From contig NZ_CP048433.1 of NCBI RefSeq assembly GCF_010509075.1, positions 2,232,001-2,296,000 of the forward strand: a stretch of 64,000 nt of DNA, read 5' to 3'. The notes under the pieces are model-generated. The model worked only from the letters and a program-made list of their open reading frames with translations, ran no database searches and was not told where the DNA came from. Position numbers and translations under genes: made by a program. Below, piece by piece: positions 42,587 to 49,758 of the stretch. Origin of the DNA: Collinsella aerofaciens ATCC 25986 (GTDB lineage Bacteria > Actinomycetota > Coriobacteriia > Coriobacteriales > Coriobacteriaceae). Position 1 is the first letter of the stretch. Each line of letters begins with the position of its first letter.

Positions 42587-43120
42587 CTATTCGGCCCCGA
42601 CGGCCCTCTCGCGCGCCATTGGGGCGCGGGCTTCCTGCCCGGCGTGCGCGCGGCTCGCCTCGCGGGCGGACGCGGCGCGCTGCGCCAGCGGCTCGGGAGA
42701 CTTCTCGTGCAGATGGGCCCACTCGCCGCTGCGGCACTGCTCCGGCGTCGCCTCGCACATGTCGCGCATGGCGCGCTCGAACCGCTCGGGCTCCTGGGCG
42801 ATGGCGCCGAAGCTCCAGCTCTCGAAGCCGGTCCACGCGTCGCCGTCGCGCTTGAGCGTCCACCACTCGTCGCCGCCGTTCACCTGCTGGATGAACGCGA
42901 GGTCGCGGTAGCAGAACCCCTGGCGTATGGCCCAGTTGCCCGAGCCCAGCGCCTCGCGGAGCCTGTCGACGCTGTCCGTGCGGGAGAACTCGTAGGGGTA
43001 CTCCTCGAGGAACGGGTCGTCCTGCCAGTCGAAGCCGCCGACCTTGAGCCAGCCGTTCTCCTGGCACTTCTCCACGAGCCCGTCGTGCTCGCGGCCGGTT
43101 ATCCTCTCGAAGCCGTCCAT
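42587..43120 (-). CDS. Hypothetical protein with shared C-terminal tail
   Basis: A 177-residue soluble protein. Residues 1-125 are Trp/Phe/Tyr-rich (NGWLKVGGFDWQDDPF and ESWSFGAIAQEPERFER) and of unknown family. The tail AQRAASAREASRAHAGQEAR matches those at 33073 and 41978. It follows a 200-bp gap that holds tandem GGGTCGAG repeats and appears to be the first gene of a promoter unit. Confidence 0.6.
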   Translation of the reverse strand: MDGFERITGREHDGLVEKCQENGWLKVGGFDWQDDPFLEEYPYEFSRTDSVDRLREALGSGNWAIRQGFCYRDLAFIQQVNGGDEWWTLKRDGDAWTGFESWSFGAIAQEPERFERAMRDMCEATPEQCRSGEWAHLHEKSPEPLAQRAASAREASRAHAGQEARAPMARERAVGAE

Positions 43121-43272
43121 GGGCCCTCCGCCTTTCGTTTGTTGCTTGGCGGGCGGCGTCCTCGCGATGGGGGCACGGTGCGAGTCGGAGCAGACGTGCG
43201 TGCTGGCGCGTCGGCGCCGCCCAAGACGTGTATAGCGATTTCAATTGCGTCGGAGGGCGGGGCCGCCCGCGA

Positions 43273-43291
43273 TGGGTCGAGCTGGGTCGAG
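43273..43291. promoter_or_regulatory. Tandem TGGGTCGAG pair upstream of the 42587 gene
   Basis: TGGGTCGAG at 43273-43281 and 43283-43291, 10 bp apart, one helical turn. It lies about 150 bp before the start. The same arrangement occurs at 45312-45330. Probably a shared activator or repressor site. Confidence 0.55.
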
Positions 43292-43321
43292 CCGTCCGCG
43301 CCTCCACGGGAAGCGCACAAG

Positions 43322-44110
43322 CTAGCCGAGCCGGCGCCTGTCCCTTCCGCCCAGGTAGACGGGCCTGCAGGTCTGGGAGATCCTGCTCGCGATCGCCTCT
43401 GCCGTTACGCGCTCGCCGCGCCTTGCGAGCCTGTCCGCCAGCGCGCCGGGCGCGTAGTTCGACGTGACGATGGTCGGGCGCATGTCCTCGTAGCGCGCGT
43501 CGAGCACGCTGAACACGGTGCCGACGGACCATTCCGTCGCGTCCTCCTTGCCGAGGTCGTCGAGCACGAGGACGTCGCACTTGGCGTACCGCGCGACGGC
43601 GGCCTCGGTGCCGCCCTCGTCGAACGTCGCCTTCACGCGCTCGAGCATCCCCTTGGCGGTCGTGAAGGCGACCTCGTAGCCCGCCTCGGCGAACAGCCTG
43701 GCCACGGCGGAGGCGGCGTGCGTCTTGCCGGCGCCGACGCCCCCGTGTATGTAGAGCCCGGCGCCCCCGTTGCCTGCGAACGAGGCGATGTACTCGGCGA
43801 GCTCCGGGCGGTCGGCCTCGGCGGCCCAGTAGCGCCTGGGGATGCCCGCGCGCGAGAGCGCCTTCTCCCGACGGACCGCCTCCTCCTTGGCGGCGAGGGC
43901 CGCGCGCCTTCGCGCCTCGGCCTCCCGCTCGCTGGCTGCGCCCTCGCACGGACAGGGGGCGGCGGAGACCCAGGCGACCTTTCCCGCCAGCGCCGCGCCG
44001 AGCGGATCGAGGGCGGCGCCGCAGTGCGGGCACGCCCTCGGCTCCGGCTCGTCGAAGGAGAGCCCGGCGGCCCGGGCCTGCTCCAGGGTGATGAGTCCCG
44101 CTCGGTCCAT
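43322..44110 (-). CDS. DnaC/IstB-like ATPase with zinc motif
   Basis: A 262-residue helicase-loader-type AAA ATPase. Residues 26-60 hold two cysteine pairs (CPHCG and CPCEG), probably binding zinc. Walker A is HGGVGAGKTHAA, Walker B VLVLDDLGKEDATEW, and sensor-like TIVTSNYAPGAL follows. ATG 44110 follows AAGGGGC; an upstream start at 44170 is less likely. It lies just after the initiator gene, so the two may load helicase at the element's own replication origin. Confidence 0.88.
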   Translation of the reverse strand: MDRAGLITLEQARAAGLSFDEPEPRACPHCGAALDPLGAALAGKVAWVSAAPCPCEGAASEREAEARRRAALAAKEEAVRREKALSRAGIPRRYWAAEADRPELAEYIASFAGNGGAGLYIHGGVGAGKTHAASAVARLFAEAGYEVAFTTAKGMLERVKATFDEGGTEAAVARYAKCDVLVLDDLGKEDATEWSVGTVFSVLDARYEDMRPTIVTSNYAPGALADRLARRGERVTAEAIASRISQTCRPVYLGGRDRRRLG

Positions 44111-44124
44111 CGGGCGCCCCTTCC

Positions 44125-44640
44125 TTATCTTCTGAAGTCCTTGTTGTCCCTTTTGCTTATTGGGTGGCATATCGTCAGGGGTTTCCCTGTCATCTCGTCA
44201 GGGGTTCTGGCTGCGAACCCCGACGGTTCGTCACCCTTGTTCGCGGCGAACCCTGTCATTTCGTCACCCCTTCGCGCCGGGAACCCTGACGAACCGTCAG
44301 GGGTTGCCAGCGCTCCGGGCGGCAGCCTCTCGCGCACGATGCGGTACCGCTTGGTGGCGTGCCCGCGCGCCGGGGCGTGCATGCCGCACTCCTCGATGAG
44401 GCCCCGGTCGAGCAGGTCGCGGATGGCGCGGTGGACGCTGCGCTCCTGCACGTTGAGGAAGCGGGCCAGGCCGCCCTTGCTCTCGAAGTAGCCGCACCCG
44501 GCGTCGCAGAAGCCGAAGATGCGCGCGTAGACGAGCAGGGGAAGGCCGGAGAGGCCCAGGTCCGCCATCATGAAGTGCCGTACCGCCGTGAACTCGCGCG
44601 GGGAGGGGCCGTCGCGCCCCTTCGGGCCTGCGGCCGCCAT
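44125..44640 (-). CDS. Replication initiator-like winged-helix protein
   Basis: A 171-residue protein with a helix-turn-helix near residues 30-90 (LSGLPLLVYARIFGF, GGLARFLNVQERSVHRAI, DLLDRGLIEECG), as in RepA N-terminal and DnaD-like initiators of ICEs. The C-terminal third is a tandem peptide repeat of 11 residues (GF-x-A-x3-DE-x2) encoded by 33-bp DNA repeats. ATG 44640 is the likely start. It is followed by the DnaC-like gene. Initiation of ICE replication is inferred. Confidence 0.7.
   Translation of the reverse strand: MAAAGPKGRDGPSPREFTAVRHFMMADLGLSGLPLLVYARIFGFCDAGCGYFESKGGLARFLNVQERSVHRAIRDLLDRGLIEECGMHAPARGHATKRYRIVRERLPPGALATPDGSSGFPARRGDEMTGFAANKGDEPSGFAARTPDEMTGKPLTICHPISKRDNKDFRR
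44173..44302. repeat. 33-bp iteron-like repeats in the initiator gene
   Basis: CGTCA marks unit starts at 44173, 44196, 44229, 44262 and 44295; the last four are exactly 33 bp apart. Each unit carries CGTCAGGGGTT or CGTCACCC followed by GAACCC. The last ends in the inverted pair CCCTGAC (44284-44290) and GTCAGGG (44296-44302). Confidence 0.75.
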
Positions 44641-44645
44641 CGGCG

Positions 44646-44894
44646 CTAGCCCCTTCTGGGCGAGCCGACGACGCTGTTCCGCTCGACCCACGCGACGAGC
44701 TCGTCGTGCAGCACGATGCCGTCGCGCGTCTTGCCGCCGATGTAGCGGATCGGGAACGGGTCGTCGGGGTCCTTGGCGAGCCGGTACATGGCGTCGCGGC
44801 TGATGCGCAGCATCGCGCACGCCTCGTCTGCGCCGAATATCGCGTTGGTCGATGTTATGAGCCTCACCTGGCTCCTGCTAATGCTCTTGGTCAT
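44646..44894 (-). CDS. Excisionase/MerR-type HTH protein
   Basis: An 82-residue protein with the HTH_17 pattern ADEACAMLRISRDAMYRLAK and a wing (PIRYIGGKTRDGIVLHDE). It lies 5 bp before the initiator gene in the same operon. It probably regulates the replication/transfer operon rather than excision, since xis lies beside int. Confidence 0.75.
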   Translation of the reverse strand: MTKSISRSQVRLITSTNAIFGADEACAMLRISRDAMYRLAKDPDDPFPIRYIGGKTRDGIVLHDELVAWVERNSVVGSPRRG

Positions 44895-44972
44895 GGTCGT
44901 CCTCGAGCTCCTTTCGTCTCGAGGCTCCCTCGCGTGCCCGGCCGCGGGCGGCTCCCGGGGCGGTCGCCGCCG

Positions 44973-45191
44973 TCATTTCCTGCCGCTCCTCGACTCGATG
45001 TAGGCGTCCACGGACGCCCTCGAAACCAGGAGCTTCCTTCCGAGCCTGTACGAGTCGACCTCGCCCGACCAGATGAGGTCGTATGCCTTGTTTCGGCTCG
45101 CCCTCATGTACTCCTGCATCTCGATCACCGTCATCCACTCGTCGCGGGCCCGGTCGCCCTCGGGCGCGGCGCATTCGGCTGTGCGTGCCAT
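44973..45191 (-). CDS. HTH_17 DNA-binding protein, first gene of the transfer operon
   Basis: A 72-residue protein with MTVIEMQEYMRASRNKAYDL as the DNA-binding helix pair and VDSYRLGRKLLVSRASVDAY as the wing. ATG 45191 follows GGAGG. It is the most upstream gene of the minus-strand operon. The tandem GGGTCGAG repeats lie about 120 bp upstream of it. Confidence 0.75.
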   Translation of the reverse strand: MARTAECAAPEGDRARDEWMTVIEMQEYMRASRNKAYDLIWSGEVDSYRLGRKLLVSRASVDAYIESRSGRK

Positions 45192-45311
45192 GGTTCCTCC
45201 AATCTTCCCGTGCGGCACCGTGCGGGCACGCCGCGCGGCACAGCGTCCCTTTTCGTCTGCGCGACGATTGAACCGCCTGATGGCGATTGGCGCGCCCGAC
45301 GGGAGCGGAGA

Positions 45312-45330
45312 CGGGTCGAGGTGGGTCGAG
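45312..45330. promoter_or_regulatory. Tandem GGGTCGAG pair upstream of the transfer operon
   Basis: CGGGTCGAG at 45312-45320 and TGGGTCGAG at 45322-45330, 10 bp apart, matching the pair at 43273-43291. Confidence 0.55.
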
Positions 45331-45389
45331 CTGGTCGGGCCTTCACGAAACGGCCATGAGCCGCGGGGCTTAGCTCTCAGCTAAGGTCC

Positions 45390-45420
45390 TGAAAAGTAAA
45401 AGGCGCCCATGCGGGCGCCT
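45390..45420 (-). terminator. Minus-strand terminator
   Basis: The arms AGGCGCCC (45401-45408) and GGGCGCCT (45413-45420). Read on the minus strand, a T-run follows. It would stop transcripts from the DUF3800 side before the transfer operon. Confidence 0.8.
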
Positions 45421-45796
45421 GCCTAGGAGCGAGGTTTGTTCGGTTGTGGTCGGAGTGCTCGTCTTCCGCGGTGCTGTCGTCCGGGGTCCGGCATCTGTCG
45501 TTCGCCTCTTCTGTCGTGTTTGCTGTTGCGTGTTCTGCGAGCGACCTTGCGCGGGCCTGCCGGCCCGTTGCCCCAGGTGCACCCGGATAAATGGTACCCA
45601 TCCGTTGGGACATGGACATTGCGGGAGGGTTGTCTGGGCAAGCTGGGATGGACGAGCGGCGTGGCTCTAAATGCAATAATTCGAGCTAAGGGGCCTTGTG
45701 CTCGATTTTGTAAAACGCGAGTGCGCAATCGACTCGACGATTTCCCCGAACCTTTTCCGAACCAATGGGGAGCGAATGCGGAAGCCATTGAGGCAT

Positions 45797-45822
45797 GCAA
45801 AAAATAGGGGCAAAAAATAGGG
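45797..45822. repeat. Tandem 13-bp repeat
   Basis: GCAAAAAATAGGG occurs twice in a row without a spacer, in an otherwise unassigned AT-rich patch near the right end of the ICE. Possibly a protein-binding site. Confidence 0.6.
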
Positions 45823-45962
45823 CAGAATCGCTTTCACGATCCCGCCCCGCAAACCCGAGGGTTTCTAACTGGAACCTATTATGCAGCTAAATGGCGTCTT
45901 ATCAACCCCTGCGTAACAGACTCCATTGTCGGTAAACGCTCCGCCAAGGGCTGATCGCCTCT

Positions 45963-46634
45963 CTAGACGAGCTTTTTGCGCGTCTCCTTCAGTATGCCCT
46001 TCTTGAAATCGGACCACTTGCCGAAGAACTTCTCGTCCGTCGCGGTGGCGGTGTGCTCCGCGTATTTGATTGCCGTGAGTTCCATGGTGCAGATGTAGTC
46101 CGCCGCCTGCGAAAGCCGGTACTCGGAGGGCTGCGCCGATCGGTAGACGACGGCGTCCTTCGACAGCGCGTACTCGATTGCGCGGTGCAGCGACTCGGCG
46201 ATGGAGCGCTGGCCGTTGTCGTAGTAGACCTTGACCATATCGTAGGATTGCAGCTCCGCGAGGTTGTCGAACAGGAAGTTCACGATATCCCTTCGCATCG
46301 CCCCCGCGAGCTTGTCGAGCGAGGCGAACTGCTTGGTCGCGTATGCGAAGGTGTGGTACTTCACGGGCATGTGGCGGAAGAAGACGCGGAACGAGCCGAG
46401 CATCATCTTGCGCGTCCTCAGGTCGAGCCCCGAGTACTGGTCCTTGCCGTTCATGAGCGGCGACGCATGAAAGGGTATGTCCGGGAGCCCCTTGGCGCGA
46501 AGGGCGCCCTCATATGCCGCGATCGAATTCGCGATGTTTTCGGATTGGTCGTGCATGACGACGGTGAGCAGGTAGTGGCGGTCGGAGAGGCCGTCGCTTC
46601 CCGACTCGTCGACGAAGATGCTGAGTTCTCGCAT
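45963..46634 (-). CDS. DUF3800 family protein
   Basis: A 223-residue protein. The signature LSIFVDESGSDG at residues 3-14 and the later DYICTMELTAIKYAEH identify DUF3800, an RNase H-like fold with acidic residues often found in mobile elements and defence islands. ATG 46634 follows CAGGAG. It is the rightmost gene of the ICE. Its substrate is unknown; a nuclease or anti-phage role is possible but unproven. Confidence 0.85.
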   Translation of the reverse strand: MRELSIFVDESGSDGLSDRHYLLTVVMHDQSENIANSIAAYEGALRAKGLPDIPFHASPLMNGKDQYSGLDLRTRKMMLGSFRVFFRHMPVKYHTFAYATKQFASLDKLAGAMRRDIVNFLFDNLAELQSYDMVKVYYDNGQRSIAESLHRAIEYALSKDAVVYRSAQPSEYRLSQAADYICTMELTAIKYAEHTATATDEKFFGKWSDFKKGILKETRKKLV

Positions 46635-46650
46635 TGTTCTCCTGGATAAG

Positions 46651-46677
46651 AAAAAAGCCGGGGAAAACGTCCCCGGC
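46651..46677 (-). terminator. Minus-strand terminator shielding the DUF3800 gene
   Basis: The arms GCCGGGG (46657-46663) and CCCCGGC (46671-46677), followed on the minus strand by six T. It lies just upstream of DUF3800 and blocks transcription entering from the chromosome side. Confidence 0.85.
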
Positions 46678-47167
46678 ACTTGGAAGCCTTCCTAACGGAA
46701 AACCAATTACCTTATATCATGTACTGTCCGGAAATTCAAGGGAGCTCGAAGCGTTTCCAGACGTCGGCGGAATCTCAAAGCCCGCTCGCCAGCTCATGGG
46801 CAAGCCACCTGAGACTACTCACTTTACCCGCGGACGACGAAGAGCTGCGACCTGCGGTTTTTCAACCAGCATGAAAGCCGCCCGCGTTAATTCACTTGCG
46901 ATTGCAGCTGGCGGCTTGCACGCTAAAGATCGGTTGAGTTTCAAAACGGGCGTTTTCGGCGATATCGAGCGTCCAAAGGCGACTCGCCGTGCCCTTTGGG
47001 ACAAAAACAAAAACTCAAAGCCCTGAGTTTGAAAAAAGTTTTTAGAATTGTCCCAGCTTTTGTCCCCGAAGCCGACGAAACGCGACATGGTGTCACCTGG
47101 CGGTACTCGGCTCGAGGCGGCACCGAAAACTGGGTGCAACTGGAGTGACGGGACGCTAGAACCGAAG
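46678..47167. other. Non-coding right end of the ICE
   Basis: About 490 bp with no supported gene. It holds a degenerate repeat (46995-47093) related to 59353-59440. Stop codons are frequent in all frames except one plus frame without a ribosome binding site. Confidence 0.5.
46995..47093. repeat. Degenerate dispersed repeat, copy 1
   Basis: Starts TTTGGGACAAAAACAAAAAC and ends CCGACGAAACGCG. It matches 59353-59440 in blocks (TTTGGGACAAAA, CCTGAGT, GCTTTT, CCGAC-AAA-GCG). Probably the remnant of an old mobile sequence. Confidence 0.5.
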
Positions 47168-47395
47168 CCATCGAGTGGGAGTAAGCCGATAGGGCTTTGA
47201 CCTGCACTTTTGAGTTCTGCACTGTGCCGCTGAGTTTCGTTTCGTACGAGAGTCACGGCAAAGCCACCAGCGACATTGGTGAGTAAATCCGATTCTCGAG
47301 CCTCCGTCCCCATGTTGGAACGGAGGCTTTTTCTTTGCCGTTTTACTCCCTTTCACCTGCGATTTCGCCATTTACTCCCCGTGTTTCAAGATGGA
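47168..47395. repeat. Right attachment repeat (attR)
   Basis: Begins with the 16-bp core at 47168-47183. It continues with a copy of the guaA downstream region, including the terminator (47299-47333) and two TTTACTCCC boxes (47341-47350, 47371-47380). Differences from the left copy are scattered. Confidence 0.85.
47299..47333 (+). terminator. Copy of the guaA terminator in the right repeat
   Basis: The arms AGCCTCCGT (47299-47307) and ACGGAGGCT (47320-47328), followed by TTTTTC. Confidence 0.85.
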
Positions 47396-47437
47396 AGCGT
47401 TTGGTTGCGAGCCACGCCGCTGTGAGGGCCTGAGTCG

Positions 47438-48835
47438 TCAGGCCCCGCACAGGGGGACCGCGATGGTGGCCACCGCGCCGCCCGAGGGGCTGTTGGCGAG
47501 CGAGACGGAGCCCCCGTGGGCGCTCGCGGCCTCGGAGGCGGCGTGGAGGCCGAGCCCGTAGTGGCGGCCTCCGTCGCGCGAGGAGCGGGAGGAGTCGTCT
47601 GTGAAGAGGCGCTCGCAGCCGCGTTCGAGGGCGGCGGGAGAGAAGCCCGGTCCGTCGTCGGCCACCTCGATGACGAGGTGGCCGCCCTCGACGTCGCAGG
47701 AGACCGCCACGCGCGAGCGCGCGTGCTCGGCGGCGTTGGCCACGAGGTTCGCGGCGGCTCGCGCCAGGGCGGTTCGGTCGAGCGGGGCCTCGGGCGCGCC
47801 CGCGACAGCAGGGCCCGTGGTCGCGTCGAGCGTCACGCCTCGCGCCCGGGTGATCTGGGCGGCCTCGGCGAGGACCTGCTCGCAGAGCTCGGCCGGCCGC
47901 ATGGGGGCCCTCTCCGCCCCGCCGGACCCGCGCGAGGCCTCGATGAGCAGGCGCACGTAGCCGTCGAGCCTTTCGACACTGCCGGCTATGTCGCGCGCGG
48001 CGGCCGCGAGGTCGGCGTCTTTCTCGTCTTCCAGCTCCTCTGCCACGAAGTCGGCGTTGGCGCGCAGCACGGTGAGCGGCGTCTTGAGGTCGTGGGCGAG
48101 CGACGCCACCTGCTCGCGCTGCCCCCGCTCCGCGGCCCAGCGGGCCTCGAGCGACTCGGCGAGGGAGGCCCGCATGGCGTCCATCGCGGCGAGGACGTCG
48201 TTCACCTCGCGCACGTTGGTGCTGCCGACCGCGAAGTCGAGATCCCCCGCGCCGACGCGCCCCGCTGCCTCCGCGAGCGGCGCCATCTTGCGCGAGATCA
48301 CGCGGCTCGCGCGGCGCGCCACGAGCGCGAGCGCGAGCGCGCTTCCCGCAGCGGCGCCGACGAGCATGAGGTTCTGCGGGTTGGGAAGCAGGCCGGCGAG
48401 GTCGCGCGAGACCCACTGCGGCAGGTACTCGCTGACGAGTGCGCAGGCCCCGCCGCCCTTGAGCGGGAACGCGGCGTAGGTGAGGCCCGAGCCCCCGCCC
48501 TCGATCTCCACTGTGCCCGGATCCGCGGCGAGTGCCGCACGGGCCATTTCCGTCGCGTCCTCGAGCCGCGTGCCCTCGAGGTCTGTCATCAGCACGTATC
48601 CGTCCTTATTCAGGATGAGGTAGCGGTACGCCGTCGGCACGTCCTGCTGCCCGCAGACGCCGTCGCGTGCCAGGCCCTCCGCGACCTCGCGCGCATTGGC
48701 CGGCCCCCAGCTTGCCTCGTAGACGAAGCCCGCGTCGATCGCCGCGGAGAGCGCCATGAACGCGGCGAGCCACGCCGTGGCGACCGCCGCGAACGCGTAG
48801 GCGAAGTAGCGCGCGATGACGAAGGAGAGCGGCAT
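47438..48835 (-). CDS. Sensor histidine kinase of the lantibiotic-immunity cluster
   Basis: A membrane kinase of about 465 residues. Two membrane spans (about 10-30 and 155-175) enclose an extracytoplasmic domain of about 120 residues. A HAMP-like part follows, then the H box VASLAHDLKTPLTVLRA, N box NLVANAAEHARS, and G boxes VADDGPGFS and HYGLGLHAAS. ATG 48835 is chosen; an in-frame GTG at 48874 inside the regulator gene is also possible. It is transcribed after its response regulator and downstream of an ABC transporter, like NisK/LanK-type systems that sense lantibiotics. Confidence 0.9.
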   Translation of the reverse strand: MPLSFVIARYFAYAFAAVATAWLAAFMALSAAIDAGFVYEASWGPANAREVAEGLARDGVCGQQDVPTAYRYLILNKDGYVLMTDLEGTRLEDATEMARAALAADPGTVEIEGGGSGLTYAAFPLKGGGACALVSEYLPQWVSRDLAGLLPNPQNLMLVGAAAGSALALALVARRASRVISRKMAPLAEAAGRVGAGDLDFAVGSTNVREVNDVLAAMDAMRASLAESLEARWAAERGQREQVASLAHDLKTPLTVLRANADFVAEELEDEKDADLAAAARDIAGSVERLDGYVRLLIEASRGSGGAERAPMRPAELCEQVLAEAAQITRARGVTLDATTGPAVAGAPEAPLDRTALARAAANLVANAAEHARSRVAVSCDVEGGHLVIEVADDGPGFSPAALERGCERLFTDDSSRSSRDGGRHYGLGLHAASEAASAHGGSVSLANSPSGGAVATIAVPLCGA

Positions 48836-48861
48836 GCCCCCGCGACCTCGCGCCCCGGTCC

Positions 48862-49524
48862 TCAGAGCTGCCACTTGTACCCCATCCCCCAGACGGTCGC
48901 GATCGGATCGGCGCCGGCCTCGGAGAGTTTCCTCCGGGCGCGGCTGACCTGCATGGATATGGCCGCGTCGTCGGCGTCGCTCTCCCAGCCGAGCACCGCC
49001 TCGCGTATCTGTGCGCGGCTCATGACCTGCCCGGGGTGGCGGGCGAGGTACTCGCAGATGGCGTACTCGGTGGGCGTGAGCGGCACGGCCTCGTCGCCCA
49101 CGGCGAGGCCGCGCGCCCCGAGGTCGATCCGCACCTCCCCGAAGGAGAGGGCGTGCGAGCGCGGCCGGCGCTCACGGCGTAGATGGGCCGCGACCTTGGC
49201 GCGCAGCTCCGCGGCCCCGAAGGGCTTGCGGACGTAGTCGTCGGCGCCCAGGCCGTAGCCGGCCACGGCGTCCTCCTCGGCCACGCGCGCGGTCAGGAAG
49301 ATGATGGGCCCGTCGAAGTCCGGGCGGATCTGCCGCACGAGCTCGAAGCCGTCGAGCCCCGGCATCATGACGTCGCAGAGCACGAGGTCGAAGCGCGAGA
49401 GGTCCGTCCCCGGGACCGCCGTCGGGTCCGCTGCCTTGACGACCTCGTGGCCGTCGCGGCCGAGGACGCGCGCGAGCGCGTCGAGGATCGCCCGCTCATC
49501 ATCCACTGCCAGTATCCTCGCCAT
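48862..49524 (-). CDS. OmpR-family response regulator
   Basis: A 220-residue regulator. The receiver domain has the phospho-acceptor D51 in LVLCDVMMPG, the acidic pair at 8-9 and K100. The winged-helix DNA-binding domain covers about 125-220 and ends VWGMGYKWQL. AGGTCGAAC precedes the ATG. Paired with the kinase just downstream, it probably activates the ABC genes. Confidence 0.93.
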   Translation of the reverse strand: MARILAVDDERAILDALARVLGRDGHEVVKAADPTAVPGTDLSRFDLVLCDVMMPGLDGFELVRQIRPDFDGPIIFLTARVAEEDAVAGYGLGADDYVRKPFGAAELRAKVAAHLRRERRPRSHALSFGEVRIDLGARGLAVGDEAVPLTPTEYAICEYLARHPGQVMSRAQIREAVLGWESDADDAAISMQVSRARRKLSEAGADPIATVWGMGYKWQL

Positions 49525-49569
49525 GTTCGACCTCCTGAAACTCCCGTCGGCATTGTACTTGCGCCGCGC

Positions 49570-49758
49570 TCAGCGGTCCAGAGCCCCGCGCGCAGCCGCG
49601 GGCGCGGGCGCCCACATGGCGATCTCAGGGTTGGGCAGCACGCGGTCGGCGATCGAGCGCGGCGCCGACCCCCAGCCGGCGTCGAGCAGGGCATTCCCGC
49701 CCAGGACGAGCGCTGCGGAGAGGAGGGCGAGCACGGCGGCGAGCGGCTTCCTACGCAT
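49570..49758 (-). CDS. Small membrane or secreted protein
   Basis: A 62-residue protein with a hydrophobic segment KPLAAVLALLSAALVLGGNA near its start, then a short Pro/Ala-rich tail. It overlaps the end of the MutG-like permease by 8 bp and precedes the regulator. It could be an accessory immunity peptide, but no family was recognised. Confidence 0.6.
   Translation of the reverse strand: MRRKPLAAVLALLSAALVLGGNALLDAGWGSAPRSIADRVLPNPEIAMWAPAPAAARGALDR

Larger units (their letters stand above)
45192..45962. other. Gene-poor region between the transfer operon and DUF3800
   Basis: About 770 bp without a convincing gene; open frames on both strands lack ribosome binding sites. It contains the probable promoter of the transfer operon, a minus-strand terminator at 45390-45420 and a 13-bp tandem repeat. 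The right half is AT-richer than the rest of the ICE. Confidence 0.5.
11038..47183. mobile_element. Integrative and conjugative element in the 3' end of guaA
   Basis: The 16-bp core CCATCGAGTGGGAGTA occurs at 11038-11053 (end of guaA) and again at 47168-47183. It flanks about 36 kb that hold xis, int, parAB, mobC, relaxase, VirB4, VirD4, VirB6-like, PrgI and VirB2-like proteins, an NlpC/P60 hydrolase and a replication initiator. The gene content and order of the transfer operon resemble Tn1549-type elements. The cargo is a type I restriction-modification locus, a sortase with its surface protein, and a DUF3800 gene. All conjugation genes appear intact. Insertion at guaA is a known habit of mobile islands. 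Confidence 0.88.

Noticed and set aside
43842-44491. Plus-strand frames over the DnaC-like and initiator genes
   Set aside because: Shadow frames; the minus-strand products have Walker and HTH motifs.
45423-45852. Overlapping frames on both strands in the gap before DUF3800
   Set aside because: No ribosome binding sites, no family resemblance, and the frames contradict one another.
45780-45860. A tRNA-like fold or CRISPR repeat at the tandem 13-mers
   Set aside because: Only two units without spacers and no cloverleaf; neither reading holds.
46634-47026. Plus-strand frame of 130 residues at the ICE right end
   Set aside because: It starts inside the DUF3800 gene and terminator, without a ribosome binding site.
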